A stretch of 64,000 nucleotides of DNA. Origin: CAVRTM01 sp963724015. GTDB taxonomy: Bacteria > Actinomycetota > Actinomycetes > Actinomycetales > Dermatophilaceae. Made by a program: the position numbers and the translations under genes. The notes under the pieces were generated by a model that saw only the letters and a program-made list of their open reading frames with translations, was not told the origin of the DNA and made no database searches. Shown here piece by piece: positions 17,535-25,402 of this stretch. Each line of letters opens with the position of its first letter. The first letter of the stretch is position 1. Location of the stretch: positions 342,905 through 406,904 of the forward strand of contig CAVRTM010000012.1 in the NCBI GenBank assembly GCA_963724015.1. The letters run 5' to 3'.

Positions 17535-18437
17535 TCAGCGCAGGAAGTCGACCAGGGAGGGCTGGATGATCTTCGCGGTGGAGCCGAGCGCGGCCTGGTA
17601 GGCCGTCTGCTGGATCTGCATGTCGATGATGGTCTTGGGCAGGTCGATGCTCTCGGCCGTGGCCAGGTTGGCGGTGAGCGTGTCGAGGCGCGCCTCGCCC
17701 TTGCTCTGGATGCCCAGCAGCCGGTTGTAGCGCGACCCGATCAGGCTGTGGGCGCTCTGCATCGTCTGCGACGCCTGGTCCAGGTCGCCGAGCGCCTGGT
17801 CCATGGCCGCCGTGTCGCCGGCGCGGAGGGCGGCCGAGATGCGCTTGAGCACCCCCGGGTCCGTGCCCGCGCCCTTGAACAGCGTGGAGAACACCTCGGG
17901 GCCGGGGACGGTCACGCCCACCTGGCCGGCGTCGTCGGCGGAGACGTTGCGTTGCACCGCATCTCCGTTCCCCAGGTACGCCCCGGTGGTCGTGTCGAAG
18001 GCCGCTGACACATCCTGCGTCCCCGCGAAGACGGGACGTCCAAGATACGTCGTGTTGGCCAGGTCGACCAGCGAGGCTCCCAGCTCGTCGATCTCGCCGG
18101 CGAGGGCCGCGCGCTCGCTGGGTCCGTTGGTGCCGTTCTGCCCGGCCACCAGCTGCTGCCGGACGCGCAGGAGGATGGAGGAGGCCTGGGTCAGGGTGGA
18201 GTCGGCCGACCCGAGCCAGGTGAGCCCGTCGTCGACGTTGCGGCCGAGCTGCTCGGTGCGGGCCTGCTCCCCCCGCAGCCGCATCGCGGCGCCGGCGTCG
18301 GTCGGCGAGTCGGAGGCCTTCGAGATCCGCCGCCCCGACGAGAGCTGCTCCTGGGTGCGCTGGAGCCGGGCGAGGTTGCCCTGCAGACCGGTCATCACGC
18401 TGCGGTTCATCGACGTGGGGGTGACGCGCATGGACAT
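17535..18437 (-). CDS. flgL: Flagellar hook-filament junction protein FlgL (HAP3)
   Basis: Junction protein between hook and filament, exported with help of FlgN. 300 residues. N-terminal flagellin-like coiled coil NLARLQRTQEQLSSGRRISK and SDSPTDAGAAMRLRGEQART. The middle has NTTYLGRPVFAGTQDVSAAF, the FlgL-typical 'F.GT' turn. C-terminus: LATAESIDLPKTIIDMQIQQ and TAYQAALGSTAKIIQPSLVD. Start ATG 18437 (MSMRVTPTSMNRSVMTGLQG). 14 bases after the flgK stop, so flgK-flgL form one unit. Confidence 0.95.
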   Translation of the reverse strand: MSMRVTPTSMNRSVMTGLQGNLARLQRTQEQLSSGRRISKASDSPTDAGAAMRLRGEQARTEQLGRNVDDGLTWLGSADSTLTQASSILLRVRQQLVAGQNGTNGPSERAALAGEIDELGASLVDLANTTYLGRPVFAGTQDVSAAFDTTTGAYLGNGDAVQRNVSADDAGQVGVTVPGPEVFSTLFKGAGTDPGVLKRISAALRAGDTAAMDQALGDLDQASQTMQSAHSLIGSRYNRLLGIQSKGEARLDTLTANLATAESIDLPKTIIDMQIQQTAYQAALGSTAKIIQPSLVDFLR

Positions 18438-18451
18438 CGTCGTACCTGCTC

Positions 18452-19825
18452 TCAGGAGACCATGTTGATCAGGGTGTCCAGCGTGGAGTCGATCGCGGAG
18501 ACGTACTTGGCCGCGGCCGAGTAGGCGTGCTGGTACGCCACGAGGTTGGTCATCTCCTCGTCGATGCTGACCGCCGAGACGCTGTCGCGGGCGCTGTCGA
18601 CGCGGTCCACGACCGCGGACTGCGTCTCCGCCCGGCGCTGCACGCTCTGGGCCTGCACCCCGATGCCGACGGTCATGTCCCGGAACAGCGCGTCCGGCCC
18701 CTTGGCCGCCGTGGCGAGCTGGCCCATCGCGAGCGCGTTGCCGCCGTCGAGGGCCGGGGGTGCCTTGGTGGACGCGGCCACCCCGGCCTGGTCGGTCATG
18801 ACGACACGCAGCGTGGCGGCCGTCGTACCGGCGAAGATGGCACCACCCGCGCTCCCGTTGCGGTCGAAACCCTGTGCCTGCTGGCCGTTGACTGCCGCGG
18901 CCAGTGTGGCCGCGACGGTGTCCAGGTCCGACATGGTCCCGGGAAGGGTGGTGTTGACCGCGGTCAGCAGACCGGAGAGGGCGCCACTGTCGATGGTCGC
19001 CGGCTGGTCGCTGCCGACCCAGCTCACGGCGACGGTGCCGGCGGCGGCGGCGGGGTAGCTGGTCGGCCCGACGGCCTGCAGCTGAGCGCTGTGGTCGCCG
19101 TTGACGAGCGTGCGTCCGCCCAGGGTCAGGTTGACCACGCCACCGTCGCCGGGACTGGCGACGGCTCCGGTGGCCTCGGCGATCCGGGTCACCATCAGGT
19201 CGCGCTGGTCGGCGAGCTCGTTGGGCTGGCCCCCGTTCAGCGTCGCGCTGCGCACTGCGGCGTTGAGCCGGGCGACCTCGGAGGTCATCGAGTTCACGTC
19301 GGCCACGGTCGAGGCGACCTGGTCGCGGGTCGCCGACCACTGCTGCGTCAGCTGGGTGCTGAAGCCGTTGACGGTGTCCGCGAGGGTGTCGGCCTGCTCG
19401 AGAAGGAGGCTGCGCGAACCGGAGCCGCCGGGGTCGTTGGCCACGGTGGACCAGGCGTTCCAGAACGACGAGAGCTGGGACTGCAGGCCGGTCGTGCTCG
19501 GCTCACCGAAGGTGGCCTCGATGTCGGCGTACGTGCCACTGAGGGCGCCGAGCCCTGCGCCGGTGGCGTGCTCCTGGTGCGCCCGGGCCTCCAGGAACCC
19601 GTCCCGGATCCGCTGCGTGCCGAGGATGTCGACGCCGCCCGTGGAGGCGTCGCTGCGCGCGAACATCGCCGGTACGACGGACGCCCCGCGTGCGGTCTGC
19701 TGGACCCGCTGGCGGGAGTAGCCCTCGGTACCCGCGTTGCTGACGTTCTGGCCCGTCACGTCCAGCGCACGCTGGGCGGCGAAGAGCGCCTGGGCCCCCA
19801 CGTTCAGGCTGGAGAAACCGGACAT
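18452..19825 (-). CDS. flgK: Flagellar hook-associated protein FlgK (HAP1)
   Basis: First hook-filament junction protein. N-terminus MSGFSSLNVGAQALFAAQRA and VTGQNVSNAGTEGYSRQRV is the rod/hook signature; C-terminus SIDEEMTNLVAYQHAYSAAA with YVSAIDSTLDTLINMV closes the D0 coiled coil. 457 residues from ATG 19825, chosen because GAGGTGG lies six bases upstream; the GTG at 19834 lacks such a site. Frame intact across 1.37 kb. Confidence 0.95.
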   Translation of the reverse strand: MSGFSSLNVGAQALFAAQRALDVTGQNVSNAGTEGYSRQRVQQTARGASVVPAMFARSDASTGGVDILGTQRIRDGFLEARAHQEHATGAGLGALSGTYADIEATFGEPSTTGLQSQLSSFWNAWSTVANDPGGSGSRSLLLEQADTLADTVNGFSTQLTQQWSATRDQVASTVADVNSMTSEVARLNAAVRSATLNGGQPNELADQRDLMVTRIAEATGAVASPGDGGVVNLTLGGRTLVNGDHSAQLQAVGPTSYPAAAAGTVAVSWVGSDQPATIDSGALSGLLTAVNTTLPGTMSDLDTVAATLAAAVNGQQAQGFDRNGSAGGAIFAGTTAATLRVVMTDQAGVAASTKAPPALDGGNALAMGQLATAAKGPDALFRDMTVGIGVQAQSVQRRAETQSAVVDRVDSARDSVSAVSIDEEMTNLVAYQHAYSAAAKYVSAIDSTLDTLINMVS

Positions 19826-19863
19826 CAGACCCACCTCACGACGACGACAGTGCTGCTTCTCCC

Positions 19864-19889
19864 ATCGGCCACCGCGCTCGGCACCTGAG
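19864..19889 (-). promoter_or_regulatory. Predicted FliA-type promoter of flgK-flgL
   Basis: Minus-strand CTCA (19889-19886), 16 bases, GCCGAT (19869-19864), 39 bases before the flgK ATG. It occupies the short gap directly after the fliT-like stop at 19895, giving flgKL their own transcript. Confidence 0.65.
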
Positions 19890-19894
19890 GGATG

Positions 19895-20188
19895 TCAGAC
19901 CCGCTGGTCGAGGTACGCGGACGCGGCCGGCATGGCGTGCGCCGGCCGGCGCGGTACGACGCGTCGCTGGCGGGCCCGGTCGCGCAGCTCGCGGACCCGC
20001 TCGCTCAGCGCCTGGGCGCGGTCGTGCAGCTCCACGGCGCGGGCGACGAACACCCGCGGCAGCGCCGGCAGGTCGGCGGGCGGCTCGAAGGCGACCACCT
20101 CGTCGTACCGGCCCTCGTCCACCAGCTGGGCCTGCAGCCGCAGGTGCCGATCGAAGGCGTCGAGCGTGCTGAGCCAGCTGGAGTTCAT
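19895..20188 (-). CDS. Small helical protein downstream of fliS, FliT-like position
   Basis: 97 residues, ATG 20188 overlapping the fliS stop (ATGA). MNSSWLSTLDAFDRHLRLQA and RYDEVVAFEPPADLPALPRV precede a helix rich in Arg/Ala/Glu (ELHDRAQALSERVRELRDRA). I infer a FliT-like export chaperone for FliD from size, helicity and position in fliD-fliS-x; sequence identity to FliT is not evident. A longer frame from 20353 overlaps fliS and was rejected. Confidence 0.65.
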   Translation of the reverse strand: MNSSWLSTLDAFDRHLRLQAQLVDEGRYDEVVAFEPPADLPALPRVFVARAVELHDRAQALSERVRELRDRARQRRVVPRRPAHAMPAASAYLDQRV

Positions 20189-20571
20189 GAGGCGGCGACG
20201 TGCTGGTTCGCAGCCTCGTGCCACGCATCGCGCAGCGGCTCGACGACCTCGCGGCACTCGACCACCATCGTGGCGTCCTTGGACACGTTGGCGGCGACGA
20301 GCCGCTCCAGCAGCCAGGTGTAGAGGCGCTGCAGGCCCTCGGCGCCCTCCCATCGCGTCACGTCCAGGCTCGAGGAGAGCTCCTGCACGATGTCCTGGGC
20401 GTGCCGCAGCTGCGCGTGCGCCGCCTGCGGGTTGGCCAGGGAGATGGCCAGCTCGGCGTCGTCCAGGTCGCGCACGAGCCGGTCGTACAGCATCGTCACG
20501 AGCCGGACGGGCGACGCCGTGGTGACGGCCTCTCGCGCGTAGCGGCTGCGGAGCTGGGCTGCGGTGGTCAT
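20185..20571 (-). CDS. fliS: Flagellin export chaperone FliS
   Basis: Binds the flagellin C-terminus and stops premature polymerisation. 128 residues, all helical. LRSRYAREAVTTASPVRLVT, MLYDRLVRDLDDAELAISLA and HAQDIVQELSSSLDV match the FliS order (Y-x-x-A/Tx(S/T)P-x-x-L-(V/I)-x-M-L-Y-(D/E)). Starts 14 bases after fliD; overlaps the next gene by four bases. Confidence 0.94.
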   Translation of the reverse strand: MTTAAQLRSRYAREAVTTASPVRLVTMLYDRLVRDLDDAELAISLANPQAAHAQLRHAQDIVQELSSSLDVTRWEGAEGLQRLYTWLLERLVAANVSKDATMVVECREVVEPLRDAWHEAANQHVAAS

Positions 20572-20584
20572 GGGGAGTCCGATC

Positions 20585-22460
20585 TCACTTCGAGCTGGAG
20601 GTGGAGGGCAGGGAGCCGAGCTGGCCGGCCAGCCACTGGCTCTGCGACTGCAGCGTGCCGAGCATGGTCTCGAGAGCGGCGTACTGCGTCTGCAGCGTCT
20701 GCTGTCGCAGCGTCATCCGGTCCTCGAAGTCCGCGATCTGCTTGGTGTAGTCGCGGATGCTGTCCTGCTCGTTGGTGATCCGTGTCGTGATGGATCCGGT
20801 GGTCGGGTCGGAGGCGTTCTTGGCCACGCCGGCGAGCTGCTGCGACATGGCGGTCATCGTCGTCGTGACGGCCGCGGGGTCCGTGCCGTATGCCGCCAGG
20901 AACGCGGCCCTGTCGAAGCCCACCGTCCCGTCCCTGCCGACCGAGACGCCACTGAGTGCGGGCGTGCTGGTGGAGGAGCCGATGACGGCGTCGGTCACCT
21001 GCTGGCGCAGGTCGCGGGCCATCGAGTCACCGAGCAGCGGGCCGCCGCTCTTGGCGTCGGCGTCGTAGGCGCTCTGCTTGTCGATGTAGGCCAGCGCCGC
21101 GTTGGCCGCGGCGACGAGGGCGGCCATCTTGTCGGCCATGCCGTTGCTGTCGCTGCTCACGTCGACCGCGACCTGCGTGCCCGGGTCGGCCTTGAGCGCG
21201 GTGATGGTGACGCCCGGCAGCAGCCCGGTCACCGTGTTCGTGGACGAGGTGACGTCGAAGGCGCCCGGTCCGGTGCCGACCCGCAGCATCGTGTCGGTGC
21301 CGGCGTTGAGCTCGCGCATGCTGCCCAACGCTGAGCCGAAGCTGGTCCCGCCGAAGGTGAGCTCGGATGCCGCGCCGGTCGTGGTGGACGTCAGCTGGAG
21401 CCGGTAGGCGCCGGCGGAGACCCCGACGGCGGTGGCGTTGACGCCGGCGCCGGAGGCGGAGATGGCCCGCGCGACGTCGTTCAGGGTGGCTCCTGCTGCG
21501 ACGGCGACCGAGGTCGTGCTCGCTGTGCCGAGCCGGAGGCCGCCGGAGAGGGTGGCCTGCACCGTGTCACCGTTGGCGCCGGTCAGGCGTGAGCGCGTCG
21601 TCCGGTCCGACGTTCGTGAGGGTCTGCGCCGGGCCTGCATCCAGCTGGACGATGCCGTCGCGCCCTTGGTTCCGGGCCTGTGACGCCAGACCGAGCGTCG
21701 CGTTGCCTGTGGTCGACCGTCAGGGTGAAGTCCGACCCCTCGCGGGACGTGCTGACCTGCAGGCGACCGGCGTCGTCGATGCTCCCCACCAGTTCCCGCC
21801 CGACGCCCGGCCCACCTCCGCCGCGAGCTGCGTGGGCGTGTAGGTCCCGTTCGCCAGGGTGAAGGTGGACGCCGTTCCGCCCTCGTCGAGGGAGAACGCG
21901 AGGGGGTCGGCCGTGCCGCCGATCTCCACGGACGGCCCCAGGGTGTTCGTCCCGGCGAGGGTGGCGGCGCGGGAGGCCTGGGTGACCGTGATGGTGTGCG
22001 TGCCCGCGGACAGCGTGGAGCCTGGGGTCACCGACGAGAGGCCGATGGCGGCGGTGCCCTTGGTGATCTGGATCGGGCCGGGGCCAACCGGTTCGGTGAG
22101 CGAGCCGACGGTGCCGGAGGAGACGACCGAGGCGGCGCTGGCCACGCTGGTGATGGTGAACCGGGCGCTGCCCGGCAGGGCCGTCGGCCCGGTGGTCACG
22201 CCGGCCAGCGTCGGCGCCGAGGACGTGCCCGTGGTGCTCCCCCAGGCGGACTGCTTGGTGATCGAGTCGGGCACGAAGGCGTTCGCGGCGGTTTGCAGCG
22301 TGGTGAAGAGCGAGTTCAGGCTCTGCATGGTGCTGACCAGGGTCTGGCTCGCGGTCTTGTGGTCGGTCAGCTGCTGCTCGGGCAGCCGCTCGACCTGCAT
22401 CAGCTGGCTGATGATCTGCGTGGTGTTCAGGCCGGAGATGAGGCCGTCGATGGCGCCCAT
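20585..22460 (-). CDS. fliD: Filament cap protein FliD (frame interrupted)
   Basis: Cap that folds flagellin at the filament tip. N-terminus MGAIDGLISGLNTTQIISQL with ERLPEQQLTDHKTASQTLVS is the FliD_N signature. The FliD_C part has IDKQSAYDADAKSGGPLLGD and SVGRDGTVGFDRAAFLAAYG, ending IRDYTKQIADFEDRMTLRQQ. Between 21580 and 21800 the frame changes about four times (SREGSDFTLTVDH, then NATLGLASQARNQGRDGIVQ, then LTGANGDTVQATLSGGLRLG), all consistent with extra bases. Corrected length about 620 residues, long for FliD owing to an expanded Ser/Thr/Gly middle domain. Confidence 0.9.
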
Positions 22461-22500
22461 GGCGGCCCCCTTCCCTGGTTCGGTTTACGCGGGTGAACGG

Positions 22501-22533
22501 CCACGGGGCGGACCGGGAGGGTCCGCCCCGTGG
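22501..22533. terminator. Strong hairpin terminator after fliC
   Basis: CCACGGGGCGGACC (22501-22514) and GGTCCGCCCCGTGG (22520-22533) form a perfect 14-bp stem with loop GGGAG, 23 bases beyond the fliC stop. It isolates fliC from fliD. In the remaining 40 bases before fliD I see no good FliA site. Confidence 0.85.
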
Positions 22534-22555
22534 ACGATCAGGTCAAGCCGTTCGA

Positions 22556-23523
22556 TCAGCCGAGGAGCTTGAGCACCGACTGCGGGGCCTGGTTGGCCTG
22601 CGCCAGCATCGAGACGCCGGCCTGCTGCAGGATCTGGCTCCGGGTGAAGGAGGTCATCTCCTTGGCCATGTCGGTGTCGCGGATGCGGGACTCGGCGGCA
22701 GCGGAGTTCTCCGACGCCACGCTCAGGCTGTTGATGGTGTGCTGCAGCCGGTTCTGCATCGCACCCAGGTCGGCCCGGCTGTCCGACACCGTGTCGATGG
22801 CGGCGTCGATGCTTGGTGAGCGCCAGCGGCCGCACCTCGACCGTCGAGCACGTCGATGTCCAGCCCCGCAGCGGTCTCGTCGACTGTCGCGTTGGACCGT
22901 GGCCTGTGAGCAACTACTGCCGATGTCCGCCTTCGCCACGCCCAAGTGCCGCCGCGAACGTCCGTCGATGCTCGACCTTCAGCGTCTGACCGGACGTCGG
23001 CACCGATCTGGAACGGTCAGGTCCTTGGCGCCTTGCCATTTCCGGTCGCCGTCAGCCTGTCACGTGCGCCGAGTCTGGCCTGATCGTCACGCAGTCAGCG
23101 TTGCCCTCGGAGCAGCTTCGTGCCGTTGAACTGGGTGGTGTTGCCGATCCGGTTCAGCTCCTTGGCGAGCTGGTTGACCTCCTTCTGGATCTGGCCGCGG
23201 TCGTCGTCGCTGTTGGTGTCGTTGGCGGACTGGACGGCGAGCTGGCGCATGCGCTGCAGGATGGAGTGCGACTCGTTCAGCGCGCCTTCAGCGGTCTGGA
23301 TGAGGCTGATGCCGTCCTGGGCGTTGCTGCTGGCCTGGTTCAGGCCGCTGGTCTGGGCGCGCATCTTCTCCGAGATGGCGAGGCCGGCAGCGTCGTCGGC
23401 GGCGCGGTTGATCCGCAGACCCGAGGACAGGCGCTCCAGGCTGGTCGACATCGCGTTCTGCGTGCCGGAGAGGTTGCGGTAGGCGTTCATCGCCGCAACG
23501 TTGGTGTTGATCTGAAGACCCAT
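22556..23523 (-). CDS. fliC: Flagellin FliC (frame interrupted)
   Basis: Filament subunit. N-terminal D0/D1 is intact: MGLQINTNVAAMNAYRNLSG, SLERLSSGLRINRAADDAAG, LAISEKMRAQTSGLNQASSN and NQLAKELNRIGNTTQFNGTK. The C-terminal D0/D1 is intact too: IDTVSDSRADLGAMQNRLQH and SQILQQAGVSMLAQANQAPQ, ending VLKLLG. The roughly 300-base middle steps through frames about five times; corrected pieces include FQIGADVGQTLKVE, LGVAKADIGSS and NATVDETAAGLDIDVLDGRG. Corrected length about 320 residues with a short variable domain. SD GGAGGA is six bases before ATG 23523. Single gene with its own promoter, leader and terminator. Confidence 0.93.
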
Positions 23524-23529
23524 GATGAT

Positions 23530-23600
23530 TCCTCCGTGGATGGTTTCACGAGGAGTCCGTCCGTGGACTCCCCTTGTCGTCACCTTCCGGTGCCGACAGG
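23530..23600 (-). promoter_or_regulatory. fliC 5' leader: two GGA-loop hairpins plus SD, predicted CsrA target
   Basis: From the predicted start (about 23600) the RNA begins with hairpin A: CCUGUCG-G-CACC-[GGAA]-GGUG-A-CGAC(A)AGG (23600-23572), with GGA in the loop. Hairpin B is GGAGUCC-[ACGGAC]-GGACUCC (23571-23552), again GGA in the loop. The Shine-Dalgarno is GGAGGA (23535-23530). GGA in hairpin loops with one site on the SD is the established layout of CsrA repression of Bacillus hag. Confidence 0.6.
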
Positions 23601-23606
23601 GCTCTC

Positions 23607-23632
23607 ATCGGCAGCCATCGCGGCCACCTGAG
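23607..23632 (-). promoter_or_regulatory. Predicted FliA-type promoter of fliC
   Basis: Minus-strand CTCA (23632-23629), 16 bases, GCCGAT (23612-23607). Predicted start is about 23600, exactly where hairpin A begins, giving a leader of about 77 bases. Confidence 0.72.
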
Positions 23633-23684
23633 AAACTTGCTCTAACTTTCTCGGCAGACTGATCCGGTCCGCCGCCGAGCCGCT

Positions 23685-23751
23685 CTTGTTGCCCCGGAGC
23701 GACCGAAGCGGGCGTCGAGAGGGCGTCGAACCGTCGTTCCGGGGCAACAAG
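23685..23751. terminator. Long inverted repeat downstream of the sigma gene
   Basis: CTTGTTGCCCCGGA (23685-23698) matches TCCGGGGCAACAAG (23738-23751) perfectly; four more pairs (CGAC/GTCG) follow inward after one mismatch. The loop of about 29 bases contains a direct repeat GGGCGTCGA. Lies between the sigma stop (23779) and the fliC promoter, so it probably terminates the sigma transcript. Confidence 0.6.
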
Positions 23752-23778
23752 CGGCGGAACCGAGCGGGACCGGAACGG

Positions 23779-24645
23779 TCAGGCGGTCTGGGCGACCATC
23801 GGGGCCGGGCGCAGGCCGGGCAGGCCGAGGCGCGCGTGGAACGAGGAGCGGCTGGCGATCGTGGCGTAGTACGCCTCGCGCCGGTTGGCCGCGACGCCCG
23901 TGGTCTTGGGCAGCATCTCCGGCGCCAGCTGGCTGTTCATGCCGTCCTTCAGCAGCTTCAGCGCCTCCGCCCGCAGCTGGGAGATCCGCGACTCGGTGAC
24001 CCCTAGCTCCTCGGCGAGCTCGCGCATCGGCCGGTCCTCGAAGAAGCAGCCGCGGACGACCTTCTGCAGCCGCTCGGGCAGGGAGTGGACGGCGTCGCGC
24101 AGGTAGGACTGGCGCTCGCGCTCGACCAGGACCGACTCGGGGGTCTCGGCGGTCGACGGCAGGATCGCGTCGGCGCCGGCCTCGGTGGCCAGGTGGTCGA
24201 TCCGCAGGACGACGGACTGGTGCAGGTCGCCCTCGATCCGCTGCAGCTCGGCCGGGCTGATGCCGAGGGCGCGGGCGAGCTCGTCCGGGGACGGGGTGCG
24301 CCCGAGGTGCGCCGTCAGCGACTCGTACATGGAGTTGCGCTCGCGGACCCGGCCACGCAGCGAGCGGGTGGCCCAGTCGGCCGACCGCAGCTCGTCCAGC
24401 AGCGCGCCCCGGATGCGGCGCGCGGCGTACCGGGCGAACGGCACTCCCTGCTCGGGGTCGAAGGAGCCGGCGGCGCCGAACAGGGCGCTCATCCCGGCCG
24501 AGGTCAGGTCGTCGGTGTGGACGTGCCCCGGCAGCCGCATGCTGATCGAGCGCACCTCGTGGTGGACCAGCGCCAGGTGGGTCCGGCACAGCTCATCAAC
24601 GGTGGGCGCGCTAGCAGGCTGCGCGGCGATAATGGGGGAGGTCAC
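23779..24645 (-). CDS. fliA: Flagellar RNA polymerase sigma factor FliA/WhiG family
   Basis: Sigma-28-type factor. Region 2: LVHHEVRSISMRLPGHVHTD, DDLTSAGMSALFGAAGSFDP, FARYAARRIRGALLDELRSA and DWATRSLR (the FliA/WhiG DxxxR motif). Region 3: GRTPSPDELARALGISPAEL. Region 4: SLPERLQKVVRGCFFEDRPM and ELAEELGVTESRISQLRAEA, with a helix-turn-helix. About 45 extra residues follow region 4. Start uncertain: I prefer GTG 24645 (MTSPIIAAQPASAPTVDELC, 288 aa); ATG 24735 would add 30 hydrophobic residues and run through A+T-richer DNA that looks like promoter. No anti-sigma FlgM gene is seen nearby. Confidence 0.9.
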   Translation of the reverse strand: MTSPIIAAQPASAPTVDELCRTHLALVHHEVRSISMRLPGHVHTDDLTSAGMSALFGAAGSFDPEQGVPFARYAARRIRGALLDELRSADWATRSLRGRVRERNSMYESLTAHLGRTPSPDELARALGISPAELQRIEGDLHQSVVLRIDHLATEAGADAILPSTAETPESVLVERERQSYLRDAVHSLPERLQKVVRGCFFEDRPMRELAEELGVTESRISQLRAEALKLLKDGMNSQLAPEMLPKTTGVAANRREAYYATIASRSSFHARLGLPGLRPAPMVAQTA

Positions 24646-24760
24646 GAGTTGGAAGTTAGTGTCGCGGATTGAGGCTGCGCTAGGCCAAAGCCAAACAAAG
24701 ACAAACGACGCCAACAAATGATCATCCTGCGTCATATGTTCTAGCCCTGTCCTAGCCGGA

Positions 24761-24774
24761 AATGACTAGTCATT
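24761..24774. promoter_or_regulatory. Palindrome in the sigma/flgN divergent promoter region
   Basis: AATGACTAGTCATT is a perfect 14-bp palindrome, flanked by GGA and CC, in the unusually A+T-rich 24646-24848 gap between the divergent fliA and flgN. Just upstream is a TAGCC-6-TAGCC direct repeat (24742-24757). Candidate operator for a regulator of the flagellar regulon; regulator unknown. Confidence 0.45.
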
Positions 24775-24788
24775 CCGAACCAGAAACT

Positions 24789-24820
24789 GGCCGACGACGG
24801 AAACCTCAGCGTCGTCGGCC
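24789..24820. promoter_or_regulatory. 11-bp hairpin upstream of flgN
   Basis: GGCCGACGACG (24789-24799), ten-base loop, CGTCGTCGGCC (24810-24820). It overlaps the CTCA box of the predicted flgN promoter, so it could act as DNA symmetry or as a terminator of incoming transcription. Confidence 0.45.
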
Positions 24821-24830
24821 GCCGACCGAT
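24805..24830 (+). promoter_or_regulatory. Variant FliA-type promoter of flgN-fliW-csrA
   Basis: Plus-strand CTCA (24805-24808), 16 bases, ACCGAT (24825-24830): the same spacing as the five minus-strand sites with one mismatch in the -10. It would put the start near the GTG at 24840, paralleling the leaderless arrangement at fliM. TTAGGGA (24833-24839) could instead be a ribosome site for ATG 24849. Confidence 0.45.
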
Positions 24831-24848
24831 GTTAGGGACGTGATCGAC

Positions 24849-25382
24849 ATGCGCCCTCCCGCGACCGTCGCTCCCGGCGACGAGAGCCGGGCCGAGACGG
24901 CTCTTGCCCACGTCTCCTCCGCCCTGTGGCGCATCCGCGAGCTGCTGGACCTGCTCTGCTTCAAGCTGGAGACCGAGCAGGTCCTCGTGGCCGCCGGGCG
25001 CACCCGCTGGCTGGGCCGCGCCACCCACGAGGTCGAGCTGGTGCTGGAGGAGATCCGCCACGCCGAGCTGCGGCGCAGCATCGAGCTCGGCGACGTGGCC
25101 GACGCGCTCGGCCTGGACCCGGACTGCTCCCTGCGCGACCTCGCGGCCGCGGCGCCAGCCCCCTGGGACGACGTGCTGAAGGACCACCGCGAGTCCCTGC
25201 TCACCGCGACCTCGGAGATCTCCTCCCTGGCGGAGAGCAACCGCGAGCTGCTCGACACGAGCTACCGCGCGCTGCAGGAGGCGCTCGGCCTGGTCTCCCC
25301 CACGCCCGAGGCCTCGACCTACACCGCCGACGGCGCCACCGCGCCGCAGACCACCAGACGACTGTTCGACCAGTCCACCTGA
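24849..25382 (+). CDS. flgN: FlgN-like export chaperone
   Basis: Helical chaperone for FlgK/FlgL. 177 residues from ATG 24849; GTG 24840 is an alternative start. LAHVSSALWRIRELLDLLCF and KLETEQVLVAAGRTRWLGRA, then THEVELVLEEIRHAELRRSI match the FlgN pattern of long helices with a conserved Leu/Glu periodicity; the end has SLAESNRELLDTSYRALQEA. It is the first of three plus-strand genes with fliW and csrA, 20 bases before fliW. An ATG at 24762 lies inside the palindrome and was rejected. Confidence 0.83.
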   Translation: MRPPATVAPGDESRAETALAHVSSALWRIRELLDLLCFKLETEQVLVAAGRTRWLGRATHEVELVLEEIRHAELRRSIELGDVADALGLDPDCSLRDLAAAAPAPWDDVLKDHRESLLTATSEISSLAESNRELLDTSYRALQEALGLVSPTPEASTYTADGATAPQTTRRLFDQST

Positions 25383-25402
25383 CAAGCCGAGCTGGAGAGA
25401 CC

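Noticed and set aside
6707..23523. Flagellar genes as pseudogenes in decay
   Set aside because: Conserved residues, ribosome sites, overlaps and promoters are intact and the frame breaks share one sign, better explained by extra bases in the sequence.
24645..24735. Sigma factor start at ATG 24735
   Set aside because: Adds 30 hydrophobic residues unlike the family and covers promoter-like A+T-rich DNA; GTG 24645 preferred, though not certain.
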